Origin: Marsupella aquatica
Taxonomy: Eukaryota; Marchantiophyta
Assembly (NCBI GenBank): GCA_973895155.1
Contig: OZ316893.1
Coordinates: forward strand, 13,082,001-13,146,000
Direction of reading: 5' to 3'
Length of the DNA: 64,000 bases
This document shows positions 1 to 12,091 of the stretch, piece after piece (the stretch's first letter is position 1; each line of letters begins with the position of its first letter). The notes under the pieces are model-generated. The model was not told the DNA's origin. It searched no databases and was given only the letters and a program-made list of their open reading frames with translations. The position numbers and the translations under genes were made by a program.

Positions 1-21
1 CGTCAGGGGGAACGGATTGGA

Positions 22-3000
22 ATGAAACAACCAGTCCAATGCTTGATGGAATTTGTGGGTAACTTAATTCTTGGGGCTCTCTTCCTCTCTTCATAATCAT
101 TCACAGGTGGGGTAAGCGACAGAGCCTGCAAGGTGACAAGGTTTTATGACGGAATTAGTTTCAGGCAAACTAAAGTCTCGAGGAACAGATACGGTACGTG
201 TTCAAGTTGTGGTTCTAACACTGTCAAACGATCCACGACAAATGCAATCTAATGCTCACGTCTGGCGTGATTCGACTCCAAACGAATTTGATGTCCATGG
301 GGGGTTGGGATGAACTGTGAGACAATAGCAACGTTAGTGATCGTCTTGATATTGAGCTCATCTCGTTCAACAGAAAAATGTCATGGACAATCACTTAAGT
401 TCTCTAACATTCCACATGCTAGTAGGGACCTCTTGATTGCTATAACGCGGACAGTTTTTCTCCAATAGTCCGTGTACCTTTGACCTTGTTTGGCCCTAAT
501 GTTCACATGCCAATGACCTCAAGATTACGAGTAACGGGCAACTTTTCTCATACTTTAGACATGGCTGTTCTTGGTGTAAGTGGACAATGAGTTCCCAGGC
601 TAAATGACCCATTACTTTATAGGCTAAGCGACCAGTCGTTTCACATACTCCAGACACCTTCAATTTATAGGCTAATAGCCAGTCGTTTCATATACTCCAG
701 ACCCCTTCCAAGACCTTTGATATTGGAGACATGTATTTATGTGAATGCCTCTTCCGGTCATCTGATCGGATCGGATCGGCCTACTCATTCATAAAATAGA
801 GGAATTCTATCTCAGACCAGAACCTTTTTTCCGCGTTGTTCACAAGAACTATGTGCTCAAATTGGATTATTGATTGCCTTGCGTTTGTCATGTTCAGGAA
901 ACAGACTGTTCCGCCCACGGATCTATCACAGGTGCTGGACTTCAGCAAGTATGCGGACGTATTGAAGGATAGAACCTCGAAGGTTGACGGCGTATCACTT
1001 GCAACCGGAGCTCCACTTGATGCTCCAGTTTTTGTGATCGATGGACATCCTGGTATATCTTCAGAGCTTCGTACGATCATGTGTCGTACTTATGATCAGT
1101 TGGCATACTTTGAGATTTCTTCGTCATGGGCTTGATTACATCCAGGATGGTTATCGTTTTGCTGTGTTTTATACCCTCCGGTTTTAATTCTGTCATTTAA
1201 AATTTTGGGACTGCAGGATTTTATTTCATTCCTCAGGCACTATCCGTTGAGGAACAATTTTATTGGATACGGGAGGCACTGACATCATTCCCGCAACCCC
1301 CCAATCGTACCAATCACAATACCGTGTATGGCCCTCTTAGTGACTTGTGGTGTCGTGCGCAAGAACGACATGTTCTTATTGAGGATACTGCCAACATCCG
1401 TAGTCCCCATGTCGATAGCGAAATGGACGAAAAATATGATAACTGCTTGACAACAGCTTATACTTCAGAAGTTTTAGCAATCGAGACTCATGCGCAGGAA
1501 GGTCTTAATTATCAAGAAAACTCTCACACCTCACTGCAGTACCCTGTCATTCCTGCAAGTAGTGTTAAAGATAATGATCTTGTAGCAAGAGTAGTACATG
1601 AAAAACCTGAAGAGAGTTGCACGAAATGGCGGTTTGTTGACGATGCTGAGGCTAGGAGCAGCCTCACTCCAACGTCGTCCACCAAGCTGATTACTGCCAA
1701 GTCACTTCTTCAAAAACTGCGCTGGGCCACCATTGGTCAGCAGTTTGATTGGGGAAAGGTAGTAATCCCTTTGCATGGAATGACTTCCTTGTCCTTCATT
1801 ACTGCATTTCCCTGCGTTCATGATGGTATCACTCTGCATTTATTCAATACATTTCATGAGTTGGTGGGCTGTTGGCTACCTTGTTTGTGAAGACAAGGTT
1901 TCTCATGGTAGTTGGTCATCGGAGTTGACGTAACCTGTTCGATATAAATTCGACTCAGAGGATGTTTGGGTTTTTTGTTTTGTTTTGTTTTGTCCTGATT
2001 TGCCATGGCTAGTGTAGTATGTGGTGCTTGGATTCCAATTCCGTGTGCGGAAAGCTTTGAAGGCCGACGTTTGATCTCCTAGATCCTTTCAGCAGTCCCC
2101 TAATGATTTGCGAAAGGCATTATTTTTCAGAAATGTTACAACACAATGCTTCCATACAAAAGACTGCCCGAGGAGCTTTCTGAACTTGCTGCTAGACTAG
2201 CAGAACCTGCTATGAATGGAGAGAAGTTCTTGGCACAAGGTGCTATTGTGAATTATTATGGACCAGGTAATATTAAAGGGAGGATTATGCCCATCCTAAG
2301 CGTGAGTTTCTGCTTTGTGCGGATATTGGTTTTAAAATAAGCGCAAGAATAGTTACTAATAAGAGAACAGGGGACTGTAGCACAGGATCATCTCCTCTTA
2401 GTCTTTCTTAGTGACTTGAATTTTTATTTCACATTTTCACGGCATGCTAAGTTCGACTCCTTATGACTTAATGTTTGTTGCCTTCATTTGCAGCGTCGTA
2501 GGAAGTTCGTACTGTTTTTAAATGCTCTGGTACTTTGTTGAAGATACTTGTTCACACGCTTGTTCACTTTTGCTCAAGGGCATCGTCAATGAATTGGGTG
2601 ACTGAGCTAAAATATTGCCCACTCTTGACCTCTTTCCTTTCGCAGGTGACATGCTAGGGGGCCATATAGATGACATGGAAGCTGACTGGCGCAAGCCTAT
2701 TGTTAGCATCAGGTCCGAAGCAAACTTTTATACTATCTGTAATTCTTGATCCGTGCTTGCCCGTGTTTGCGGCTGATTGGTTGCGTCTGTTTTGTCCATC
2801 GTTGGAGCTGTCCTCTTACTTTATACAGTTGGATTAACTCAACAAACCCTCCTTTTCTTTGTAATCGTTTCAGCTTAGGATGCAAAGCTGTGTTTTTACT
2901 TGGAGGCACGTCTAAGGAGGATGCTCCTCTCGCCATGTTCCTCCGTAGTGGGGATGTTGTGCTCATGGCTGGTCCCGCAAGGCGTTGTTTTCATGGTAAT

Positions 3001-3396
3001 ACTAGAAAATCCATCTCGTTCATCGTTCAGTCTTTGTTGAAGCTCTAGTCTCAAACAAAACTTCGAGTAGTAGCCTGTACCTATTTTACTTAATTAGAGA
3101 TGCGGAGTGCCCATGAGTCACTTCATTTTCCTTAACACGAGTAGAACTGACGAGTACCCTGTAGTCCTGCAATACACTTTTGTCATTAATTAATGCTTTG
3201 TCTAAGTTGGTTTCTTGACTTTAATGAATTAATCTAGAGTAACGTTTTTGGTAAACTTTCAGGTGTTCCTCGCATTTTCGAGTCAGAAGTACCTGATTTT
3301 TCGACTCATCTCAATGTTGATCAAGTCACTGCGGGCTCTTTCTTGGACTACATCGAAAGGTCTCGGATCAATATAAACGTGAGGCAGGTGTTCTAG
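22..3396 (+). CDS. ALKBH1: ALKBH1-type Fe(II)/2-oxoglutarate-dependent dioxygenase, 8 exons
   Basis: My gene model is exons 22-58, 107-197, 898-1052, 1217-1758, 2131-2266, 2646-2712, 2874-2995 and 3263-3396, all GT-AG and in phase, giving 427 residues. The iron ligands are the HxD of GGHIDDMEADW (about H327/D329) and the distal His in CFHG (about H383). The 2-oxoglutarate motif RxNxxxR is RININVR at the C terminus (R418-R424). The stretches FYFIPQALSVEEQ, SFPQPPNRTNHN, LRWATIGQQFDW and LGCKAVFLLGG match plant ALKBH1. The family removes methyl groups from nucleic acids (tRNA m1A and DNA 6mA have been proposed); the substrate cannot be read here. Exon 4 carries an acidic, low-complexity stretch of roughly 80 residues before the LRWATIGQQFDW motif, which makes the protein longer than the Arabidopsis homologue (about 345 residues, from memory). 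The core is certain. The first two exons are inferred from phase and splice sites only, and the frame is open to the window edge, so the true start may lie upstream. Confidence 0.9.
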
Positions 3397-5261
3397 TTGC
3401 AACACATCACGAAGATTTTGTAGTAGACGATTTTTCTGGTGAAAGCATTTTTCACATGATTTAAAATTTACGTGCACCTGAAACGGTCGACAAGCATGAA
3501 ATTTGCACAGGTCAGCATTCCAGGATATCACAGGGAGAATCTTCAGGTCGGTGCAAGAAGTGTGCTGACCCAAGATTGTGAGCCTGATAATATCTACCCT
3601 CAGGAGTGGTGCGTGAAGAACTCAGGCAGTGGTTTTCTTCGATTCTAGAGTCTTTAGTTAGGAGAATAGACCTTCGTGATCCTCAAAGGGCCCTGCCGAG
3701 TATCCTTTACGCCATTGACAAGCTTGATGCCGCAGCAATTTCATAGGAAGATCGAGAAACCGTGCTTTGTCAACCATGTTCCTTCCATAAAGACATTCAA
3801 TCAATGTACCTTGACTAAGAATACATTGCATGAGCTCAAATATGTAATGTCGCAGTAAAATCGTCATTTTAAACTCTCGATTCCTCTGTTTTCGAATAGG
3901 ACTAAAGGAATCTAGTCTGTCTGGCATGTTCATGTCGTGCGGCATTGCTTTCTGGGTCCCTTTTGTTGTTACTGAACCTTGGTAAAATTCTTAGACTTAT
4001 GGGCACTAAAATACTTCGTTCAGAGAGCACTTTCAGAAAAACAAAGAAGAAGAAAAAAAGGAAGAGAGAAATGGCATGGACGTACTGCGGAACTCAGTGG
4101 CCAAGTTTTACGGTCTGAAATGGTTCCAACATTGAGTTTTCTGTGATTGACAAAAACCTTCCATATCTTACTTTATCTTCTGAAAGTCTTAACATTCGAG
4201 TTGCACATTATAGGCGATTTAAGGGAGTGCACTTAGTGCAGAAAAAATAAGGAAACCCAATGTGTGAAAGTTTGGAAGCTACTCTGTTTCCCTTAATCAA
4301 ATTCACAATATTTACAACTTCAGATGCGGAAGAAGTACATTTCATATGTGATAAGGTTGAAGTGGTTCACTCCGGCACCCCAGCAATCTTATACATGAAC
4401 TTAACGACCCTAAGCAGTCGCGATGTGACGAGCCAGCCCGCAACCAGGCACCTGTAAGCTGGTCCATATATAAACTGGACAGGATCGACCTAGAACGATC
4501 ACATCGTCGGAGCTCTCATTTTTGTGTCACGAAGACAACGTAAACCAAGGTCCTTGGGTCACCGAGTCATTCATGTGGCTGGTGATAGTGTTGAGTTCCA
4601 TAGTACCGATGACAATGCGTTCCCCATCCGACGTTAGCATTGCACGAATCGAGATTTTTAAAGACAACTGGAGGCATAGTACGCAGTTTGAATTTCTGTG
4701 CACGTCACACTCGATTTTCTGAAGCTAGAAAGTGCAGGTGCAACAAATGACCGAGCACTTACTGTGTAAAGCTTTCGCAACAGATAAACACAATTTTTGC
4801 ACCGGCCTGGTCCGCGAACCACCCACAACGATGACTTCAAGTCAACTCAGGTACGTAACGAAGTCCATAATTTGTTTGGGACATGCATGTCAAAAGTGCT
4901 ACGCTGTCCAACAACATGACTTCAAAATGTTTCTTCCTCTCTTTCTAGATCTAATCGCTATTTGGACTGGAACTAGCAGGTCCAGTACTGTTACTTAACA
5001 ACTGGAAGGTTTCATGGATTCATCCACGAATATAAGGCTCCATAAAACTCCCTTGGGGCCAATCGTCGTTGGAGGCTACGCCATCTATATTGCTAGTGTT
5101 GCGAACAATGGAGCAATGCATCTTCTGGCTGATGTTGTGACGTACTGTAGGTCGACAGGTTTGATCAGACTGCCGAGTCGACGGTGCCTCCAAGTATTGG
5201 CATCTCTAATATTGTCTATCGGCTGTTACTTTGCTCCACCGAGAGAACTGGTGGTGGGTGC
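3397..5261. other. Intergenic, no gene recognised
   Basis: Only ORFs under 100 codons occur here, without recognisable motifs or consistent splice signals. The first part should hold the 3' UTR of the ALKBH1 gene. Confidence 0.5.
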
Positions 5262-5663
5262 CTATCTGTAACTGAGGGTAAAACCTATCTGCCCTGCGTT
5301 CGTCTGCTTGTTCGCGGGCAGGAAGAAGGTGATGCTGGCATTGAAGTACACAGGAGTCACGGCGAAGAGGACTTTGGTACCACTAAGGGAAGACGTGTTG
5401 CTTGGGGCGACAGTGTAGTACACTAAGAAGAACTCTCGATTCTCTGGCAAAGTCCCATCCGGTAAAGGACCCCAAGGTAACTGATATTCAGTGTTGGGGC
5501 CAAATGGGCCATATTCTAGATTCGACGTCACGTCAGAGAGTTGGACGTAGAATGGAGAGTTATTGTAGACATAAGTATTGCAATTAGCCACTGCAAGTAC
5601 ACCGATCAGAAGTACCACAAAAGCCAGCCCCACACGGCTGCCTCTCAAACTCAACGCCACCAT
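5262..5663 (-). CDS. Small secreted protein, paralog of the protein at 12092-12508
   Basis: This is one exon of 133 residues starting at an ATG. Residues 1-27 form a clear signal peptide (a basic start, then GLAFVVLLIGVLAV), followed by Cys28. The mature part is rich in beta-prone, aromatic and Asn/Ser/Thr residues, has N-glycosylation sequons (NTSS, NASI) and no other cysteine, and ends in FNASITFF then QIGFTLSYR. The protein at 12092-12508 shares the layout: signal peptide, NC(N/D) at the mature start, a similar length, and the ending NATVTFF then RVGFTIDYL. I read the two as divergent paralogs. I do not recognise the family; a small secreted beta-sandwich is a guess. The upstream region is a 202-bp tandem duplication containing a TATA-like run in each copy. 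Confidence 0.7.
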   Translation of the reverse strand: MVALSLRGSRVGLAFVVLLIGVLAVANCNTYVYNNSPFYVQLSDVTSNLEYGPFGPNTEYQLPWGPLPDGTLPENREFFLVYYTVAPSNTSSLSGTKVLFAVTPVYFNASITFFLPANKQTNAGQIGFTLSYR

Positions 5664-5713
5664 GATTTCTAGGTAGAGCTGCTTTTTTCACGTTCTTCGT
5701 TGTTCTGAGCTCA

Positions 5714-6112
5714 GAGCTCTGAGCTCTAAGGCAATCCTCCCTTAGACACGAGACTACAAGTAAGAGAATTAAGGGGGGGAAGAGGACGTATTGAAGGAAA
5801 ATCAATGGTAAGTTGGGTTCGACAAGAGGAGCTCTAGCTCCCCATATATATATGCAGGAAACTGAGTGTAGCTAACCAAGTACTACATATTTAAGTGCAG
5901 CAGGTAAACGAACGAGGAGCTCTGAGCTCTAAGGCAACCCTCCCTTAGACACGAGACTACAAGTAAGAGAATTAAGGTGGGGAAGAGGACGTATTGAAGG
6001 AAATCAATGGTTGGGTTCGACAATAGGAGCTCTAGGTTCATATATATGCAGGAAACTGAGTGGAGCTAACGAAGTATTACAAATTTAGAGTGCAGCAGGT
6101 AAACGAACGAGG
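5714..6112. repeat. 202-bp tandem duplication upstream of the secreted-protein gene
   Basis: Copy 1 (5714-5915) and copy 2 (5916-6112) both run from GAGCTCTGAGCTCTAAGGCA to GTAAACGAACGAG, with a few substitutions and short indels. The block begins about 50 bp upstream of the ATG of the minus-strand gene, so it duplicates its promoter or 5' UTR region. The start also contains a small palindromic repeat of GAGCTC. Confidence 0.85.
5844..5853 (-). promoter_or_regulatory. TATA-like run in promoter copy 1 (a second one at 6040-6047)
   Basis: An ATATATATAT run lies about 180 bp upstream of the ATG of the minus-strand secreted-protein gene. The tandem duplication provides a second TATATATA at 6040-6047. 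Which one acts as a TATA box, if either, cannot be told from sequence. Confidence 0.4.
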
Positions 6113-6512
6113 AACCCAATTACACACGCATAACCCAGATTTTAAAATCTTGTTCCGCCACAGCTATACATTGTTGGGATCAAAACGTGGGGCTGTGGAA
6201 AGGATGTCCGTTACTACCGTTGCTAGATTTACGAGCATAGAAAGAGCTTAATTGTTTCTTGAGAAGTGGATTGGGATCTTTCTTTCATGCTGAAGACAGG
6301 ATAGAACCGCGGCGATGAGGGGCGAACGGTCCACCGGATTCTACCACGCAAACTTCAGGGCAATCAGACCAGATGTGCGTCACTTCCCTCGGCCATGTGA
6401 GACGTGGGACATCGGTCGATTTAATCAAGGATCGATACACTTTCAAATCTGGGACAGACATTTGACCCCTCTTTACAACTTCTCAGGTACATCTGTTTGG
6501 CATTTGGGGCGC
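6113..6512. other. Intergenic, nothing recognised
   Basis: This holds short ORFs without motifs. It lies between the promoter duplication and a MITE-like element. Confidence 0.4.
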
Positions 6513-6739
6513 TCTAATTGCACATCAAAATAGGATTACATCACCATATACCATGATAAAACTCATTATTTTGTCTAAATTAGTGAGTGCACACCTCAAA
6601 ATATACCTACACGTACAATATGACATATACTGACAGCACTTTATATCTTTATTCACCTATTTATTTTCTTTAAATTAGTGAGTGCACCCTTACAATACCA
6701 CGTGCACATCTTATATTAATTATCACATTTTGATTACTG
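6513..6739. mobile_element. MITE-like element, degenerate copy of the family at 40838-40950
   Basis: The left end TAATTGCACATCAAAATAGG and the right end CACATTTTGATTACTGG are imperfect inverted repeats. The internal segment CTAAATTAGTGAGTGCACACC matches the 40.8-kb element closely. That segment occurs twice in this copy (near 6578 and 6672), suggesting an internal duplication. No target duplication was found. Confidence 0.55.
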
Positions 6740-9024
6740 GCAGGGCATTTGTTTCATAGACTCTATACATCCAGAGGGTAAAGGGTACCAAAGACATGGT
6801 ATACGGACTTGACAAAGGACAAATTACGGTCTGGTTGATCAAGGATCCAAACAATCTCAAATGGGATTAGACTGTATCTGATCTGTCTCATATACACATG
6901 TTCCATAGTCTCTAGTAGGGCATCTCAATCTTTCTAGTTAGTAGCCGGGGTTATTGACCCCAAAAATTGTGGCCAAAACTACATGGGCTTGCATAACCAA
7001 GGGGGGAGGGGGGAAGAACTTTGAGAGGGCTTGTAGCAAGTCGGCCTGTCATGTGCGATTTAAAATGCCAGGGCGAAAAAGCCAGCTTGTTGTACCACAC
7101 ATTTTCAGTCTACATCTTGCACAGTAAAGTCTTGACCCGACTTGAAGCTTGCATCTTTTAGTGTTTGAGACTCTCTCTTCATAGCATAACCCACAACTAC
7201 CCCTTCAAAAGCTACATTATCTGTAATAAGCTAACTAAGGTTCCTTGTTAGTACACAAATTTTGCTATTAACAATAAAATTTCCCAGTATCCAAACTCAG
7301 GGGTTTCATTATATGGATGTCTCCCTATCACCTGTGATGTTTTTAGGCCTCATACCCCCTAAAATGCAAGAAAAATAATTTATTTTTTGACCCCTATAAA
7401 GTTAGAATATTCTTGGAATATTCCAAAATTGGTTATAAGGACCCTAATGTTCTTATAAATCTCAAAATTGAATTTAAAAGACCCTATTGTTCTTTCAGAA
7501 AATTCTTAAGTCTTTCCTTTGAACCAATAAAATGATCCTATACTTCGTCGCACATGATAAACCATTTTTGTGGAAATGAAACCCCCAAGTATCCAAATAA
7601 CAATAAAGTTTTCCCAAAATGGTGGAGCAGATTGGCACCTTAATTAGAGGAAAGGCACCTTATCCAAATACACTACAGTTTTCCCAAAATCATTGTGCAA
7701 ACTGGCACCTAGAGGAAAATCACCTTTGAGAAAAAAATGAGTGGAATGTGAAAAAAAGGAGAAATTTTGGACACTTTCAGTCCCTTGTATATAGGCAGTT
7801 GTGATTGAAAGGGTAACTATCTAAAGAGTGACATTGGGATACTGAATTGACAATTACTCAAGCTCTAGCTTGACTGATGACATGGAATGTTCAGTCAAGG
7901 CAATTAGTCAATCCAAAATATCCCAGGCTGGGGCTTAAGTGGAGTAACTATACATTCCACATGCACTTAGTATTGATGAGATCAACTTCAAGGAGAAATG
8001 GAGCCTTAGTGCCCAAAGTTTTTAGCTAAGAGAAACACACAATAAGTGACAATAACTGGGGCCATCTTTCAATTTGTCTAGCCCTGTGCATGTTCATCTC
8101 AAAGACCAGAAATAGAATGCGAGCAACACCAGACATTAATTCTCACCAACATCAAACCATTTCCACTTACTTGAGGATGATAACCATCCTTCTGTTAGGG
8201 GTTCAAATCTCAAAATCTGATGGACCAGGTTAGGGACAAGAAGTTAAATAGGGACTACCAAGTTCATGATCCATTGATAACTTTTTGCCATAAAGATTGG
8301 TCATAAGCCATGAGCACAAGTCACTGTAGCGGCTAGTGACAAAAAACCTATTATGTAACCCTGTGAAAAAGTTATGGCCATCTGTTTGTGGCCAAAAGCC
8401 ATAATCTGTAACTATGCAGCATTGAGACTCCCTATTGAATTTCTCAAGTGTTTGCCAGATAATAATAATTTTTGAGTACTCTGCATGTAAGAAATTATTC
8501 ATTCGATCTATCACTAAAAATGAAACTTAGTCAATAAAATCAACGTTCACCAACTTGTGTGATACAGACTTTGATCAACATGAAAACATTAGTTATTTAA
8601 TGTATCAAGAACTATAATACAAGGTTGTGCCTTTTAATGCAGTGGTCGTCATTCAAAAATACAGTGCCAAGAAAAGAAGTAACCAATAAACTGAAGGGAT
8701 AAAACCAAAAGCAAATTAAATATAGTGTGAACCAAAAAGTACAGGAAATCTTTTCACACAACCAGTAATCAATTGGTGGACACAAAAACAAAAAATGTAG
8801 CTAACCCTGTTGCATTGCATGCACTTTTCACACAAAAAAGAATCTAATGGTGGGGACAAAAGACAAAAACGTACCTAACCCAATTGTATGCAAGAGTATC
8901 ATAAGTGATATACCATATCCTCTAAAAATGGATACGGTATTATTTACAAACTCAAGAAAAAATGGGAACAATCCTAGGTCTTAAGTAAAAATTTGTTTTT
9001 CTGTAAATGTAGGATCCATCCATA
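6740..9024. other. AT-rich intergenic DNA, no gene recognised
   Basis: Composition is AT-rich with short scattered repeats, for example two copies of ACTACAGTTTTCCC/AATAAAGTTTTCCC contexts near 7610 and 7670, and two CACACAAAAA-type segments near 8750 and 8830. The longest ORF (8230-8514, -) lacks any recognisable motif. Confidence 0.45.
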
Positions 9025-10342
9025 TCTCTATTAATCTGGATTACCTCTGCCCAAGCTACCCATAACCTACCCAAACCCAACTAAAATTTAAAAAAAATAG
9101 AATATTATTAAAAACTAATTATTCAAATTTAGTATTAATAATGTGTATATATGATATTAATTTCTCTAAAATTTTATAATAAAAAATATATTTTTCTATC
9201 ACTTGGTTGTGCTTAGACTCTATGTTGCAGTGACTATTATCTCAGCCTGCAGTGCACGAGTTGTTGCACACCACCACAACAACTCTACCTTGCCTTGACA
9301 TATTTTTCTCATCTCGCCATTTTTTATGACATTGACATTTTTATCTCATGACAATTTTTTCTCACCCTCAACATTGTTTAGGTCCTTGATATATTTTCTC
9401 ACCTGACTTGACATCTTTTTTCACTTTGACATCATTATCTCACCACAACATCTTTCCCTCACCTTCGACATATGTTCTCTCCTCAACGTCATTTTCTCAC
9501 CTCGCCATGTTTTTTCTCTCCTCAACATCACCTTGACTTCTTTGTCTCACCTCAACATCTCTTTTTGTCATAGTGACATTTGTTTTCACCTCAAAACCTG
9601 ATCTATTTCTCAACTTCACACTAATTTTTATCTCATCACAACATCTTTCCCTCACCCTCAACATCTTTTCCTCATCTTCACATATTTTTCTCACATCGCC
9701 ATCTTTTCTCTCCTTGACATAGTTTTTGTTTTACATCTTTTTCTTAGCTCAACATCTCTTTTTCTCATCAACATCTTTGTTCACCTCGACATATTTTTCT
9801 CACCTCCACTTCTTTTTCTCACTTCAACTTCTTTTTCTTACCTCAACATCTATTTTCACCTCAACATATTTTTCTCACCACACCATCTTTTGTGCAACTT
9901 TTGTCTTAACAACATCTTTTTTACTTAACGACAACTTTTCTCTTAACGACACCTTGGGCAACATGACATTTCTTTTCTTAAGGACATATTGGGTGACACA
10001 ATATCAATTTTCTTAAGTACATCTTGGGTGTCACAACATTTTTGTTCTCAACAACATCTTGGGTGACACGATATCTTTTTTCTTCATTAATGACACATTG
10101 GGTGACACAACATTTTTTTTGTTCATGACATCTTCAGTTGGGCGACACTACATTTTCTTTCTTAACGACATATTGGGCAACATCACATCTTTTTTTCTTA
10201 ACGGCATCTTGGGCGACACAACATATTTGTTCTTAACGACATTTTGGGCGACACAACATCTTTTTGTCTTAACGACATCTTAGAGAACACGACATTTTGG
10301 GCGACATGACATCTTTTGTGCAACGCACGGGTATTGAGCTAG
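9025..10342 (+). mobile_element. Non-autonomous Helitron, interior made of degenerate tandem repeats
   Basis: The right end is diagnostic: the short hairpin GTGC-AAC-GCAC (10318-10328), then GGGTATTGAG, then CTAG at 10339-10342 followed by host T. The best left end is TCTCTATTAAT at 9025 preceded by A, which gives the expected A^T insertion without a target duplication. The interior has no coding capacity. From about 9290 to 9890 it repeats variants of CTCACCTCAACATCTTTTT. From about 9900 to 10310 it repeats variants of TTAACGACATCTTGGGCGAC. The right end is well supported; the left end is the best candidate rather than proven. Confidence 0.65.
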
Positions 10343-12091
10343 TATATAATAAATTCGTGCAAATGTTGGTGTCGTTTCTATGACACCCAATCAATAATGG
10401 TCACCTAGAATATCCGATTCACAATAATCACATTGAAATTAAAGATATGAATCTAATAAATGGAAAATGGAGATAAATATCCAAAACTCTTGTCAATTGA
10501 TATACATTTCTATACACTAACAACCTGGATATCAAATGAATATACAGCCCAATTCTAATTTGCTATGTCTTTCACACTTACTAAGAATGAACAAATCTTG
10601 CTCTCTTTCTCATTAGCCAAACTCTTTACCTCTCCCTCGAGCTATTTTTTGGGTACCATCCCAACCTTGTGTATTTCTGAAAGCTTGTTATTCCTGATTA
10701 ATTACTGTACTCTGGACAGAAAAAACTGAAGCCGTGATGGACCCAAAGTGATCATTGAGTTTACACCAAACAGAAAAATTAAGAAACTGGCCAAGTATGG
10801 ACCAATTTGTACAATGTTATGGGATGAGATGGTTTGAGCAAATCCATCCAAGCTTGCCAGACCACCCTGGCTTCACAGACAAATTGGAGGTTCATTCAGG
10901 CTTTTTCCCATAAACAGGTTTAAGATCTCACAATAATTTGACTTTATTGTATTGTTTTGTCAATAATTAATGAGTCTTCTTGTAACCTCAGCACAATGGG
11001 TTTAGCGTCTTATTTTCTCCCCTAGAAAAACCAATAATAATATAGTCATAAAATGAAAGGAGTTTATGAAGGCCGGTCAAGTCCTTCTTTGACTCAAGGT
11101 GGATTAGATTCGTTGGAGGGAAACGAGATTATTTTGGCAGAACTCGATCGAGATCCCCGTCGACAACGAGTCCAGATCACAAGGAGTGGAATTATGCTTA
11201 TTGCCCAGTGATTCGAACGAGGACAATCATGCACTTGAAGAAAATCAACCCTCAGTTGCACTTATCTACTGCTTGCAATGATTACATCATGCTGCACCTT
11301 TCTGGCCTCTGCTGTACGTTTGGATTAGCATCTTTAGAGAAACATTGCCCGGTAGCATCTCGATTAGACACGTTTCCCGGATTGATTCTCCTAACCTGCA
11401 GCAATTCATGCAAGTTCGACCTACGCCTGATCTTATACTTCGAGAATCCGCTTGAGCACAATAGTTATCTGTGTTGATAGAGAGGAAATAATTATGGCCA
11501 GTCATCATTTTCAGGGTCCTGTTAATTTGTAGTATTCATGCAGACGACTTGTCTTTGTTGGACTATCAGCTTGTCGTTGACCACAAACGTCCGTTAGTTC
11601 CAGTGGGTCCGAGCCTGTAATGATAAGTAGAGCTCTTCGTTTCAAGCAAAGACCTGCTGTCCTCACCCGAAGCTTCACTTTACTGCAGAGGCTGGCGTTT
11701 TATTCGAGGACGTGCAAGCTGGGATTAAAGGTAGATATATTAGTCTTAGCTCTTCACCGATCGATCCCTCTCCTGTTTCCTGTTTGAACTTGCAACGTCG
11801 ACAAGAACGATGTCGAATATAGACCTGCTTTGAATAATACAGTTCTTACGCAGCTTCGGCATTTTCGAAGGAGATAATTATGCAGTTTCTGGTTCACATT
11901 ATGTATAAAATCTGTTGGCTTGGCGGAGGACATCCAATATATGCAGCAGTTGTGCAGGAAGCCCGATCGAGCTAGCTCGCTGAGTCCACTGTGATCATGT
12001 TCCTGACAACTTTCCGTTTTCATAGCTAACAAGTAGATCGGTTGAGCCAGCCGGACAGCCTTGGAAGCTCCCTTTGCTTTTGATTCCAATC
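10343..12091. other. Intergenic; upstream region of the second secreted-protein gene
   Basis: No gene is recognised. The overlapping minus-strand ORFs near 11.3-12.2 kb show no motifs. A TATAAAA at 11904-11910 lies about 185 bp before the ATG at 12092 and is a reasonable TATA-box candidate. Confidence 0.4.

Noticed and set aside
9726-10283. Phe/Thr-rich ORFs of 96 and 74 codons
   Set aside because: They are translations of the pyrimidine-rich tandem repeats inside the short Helitron.
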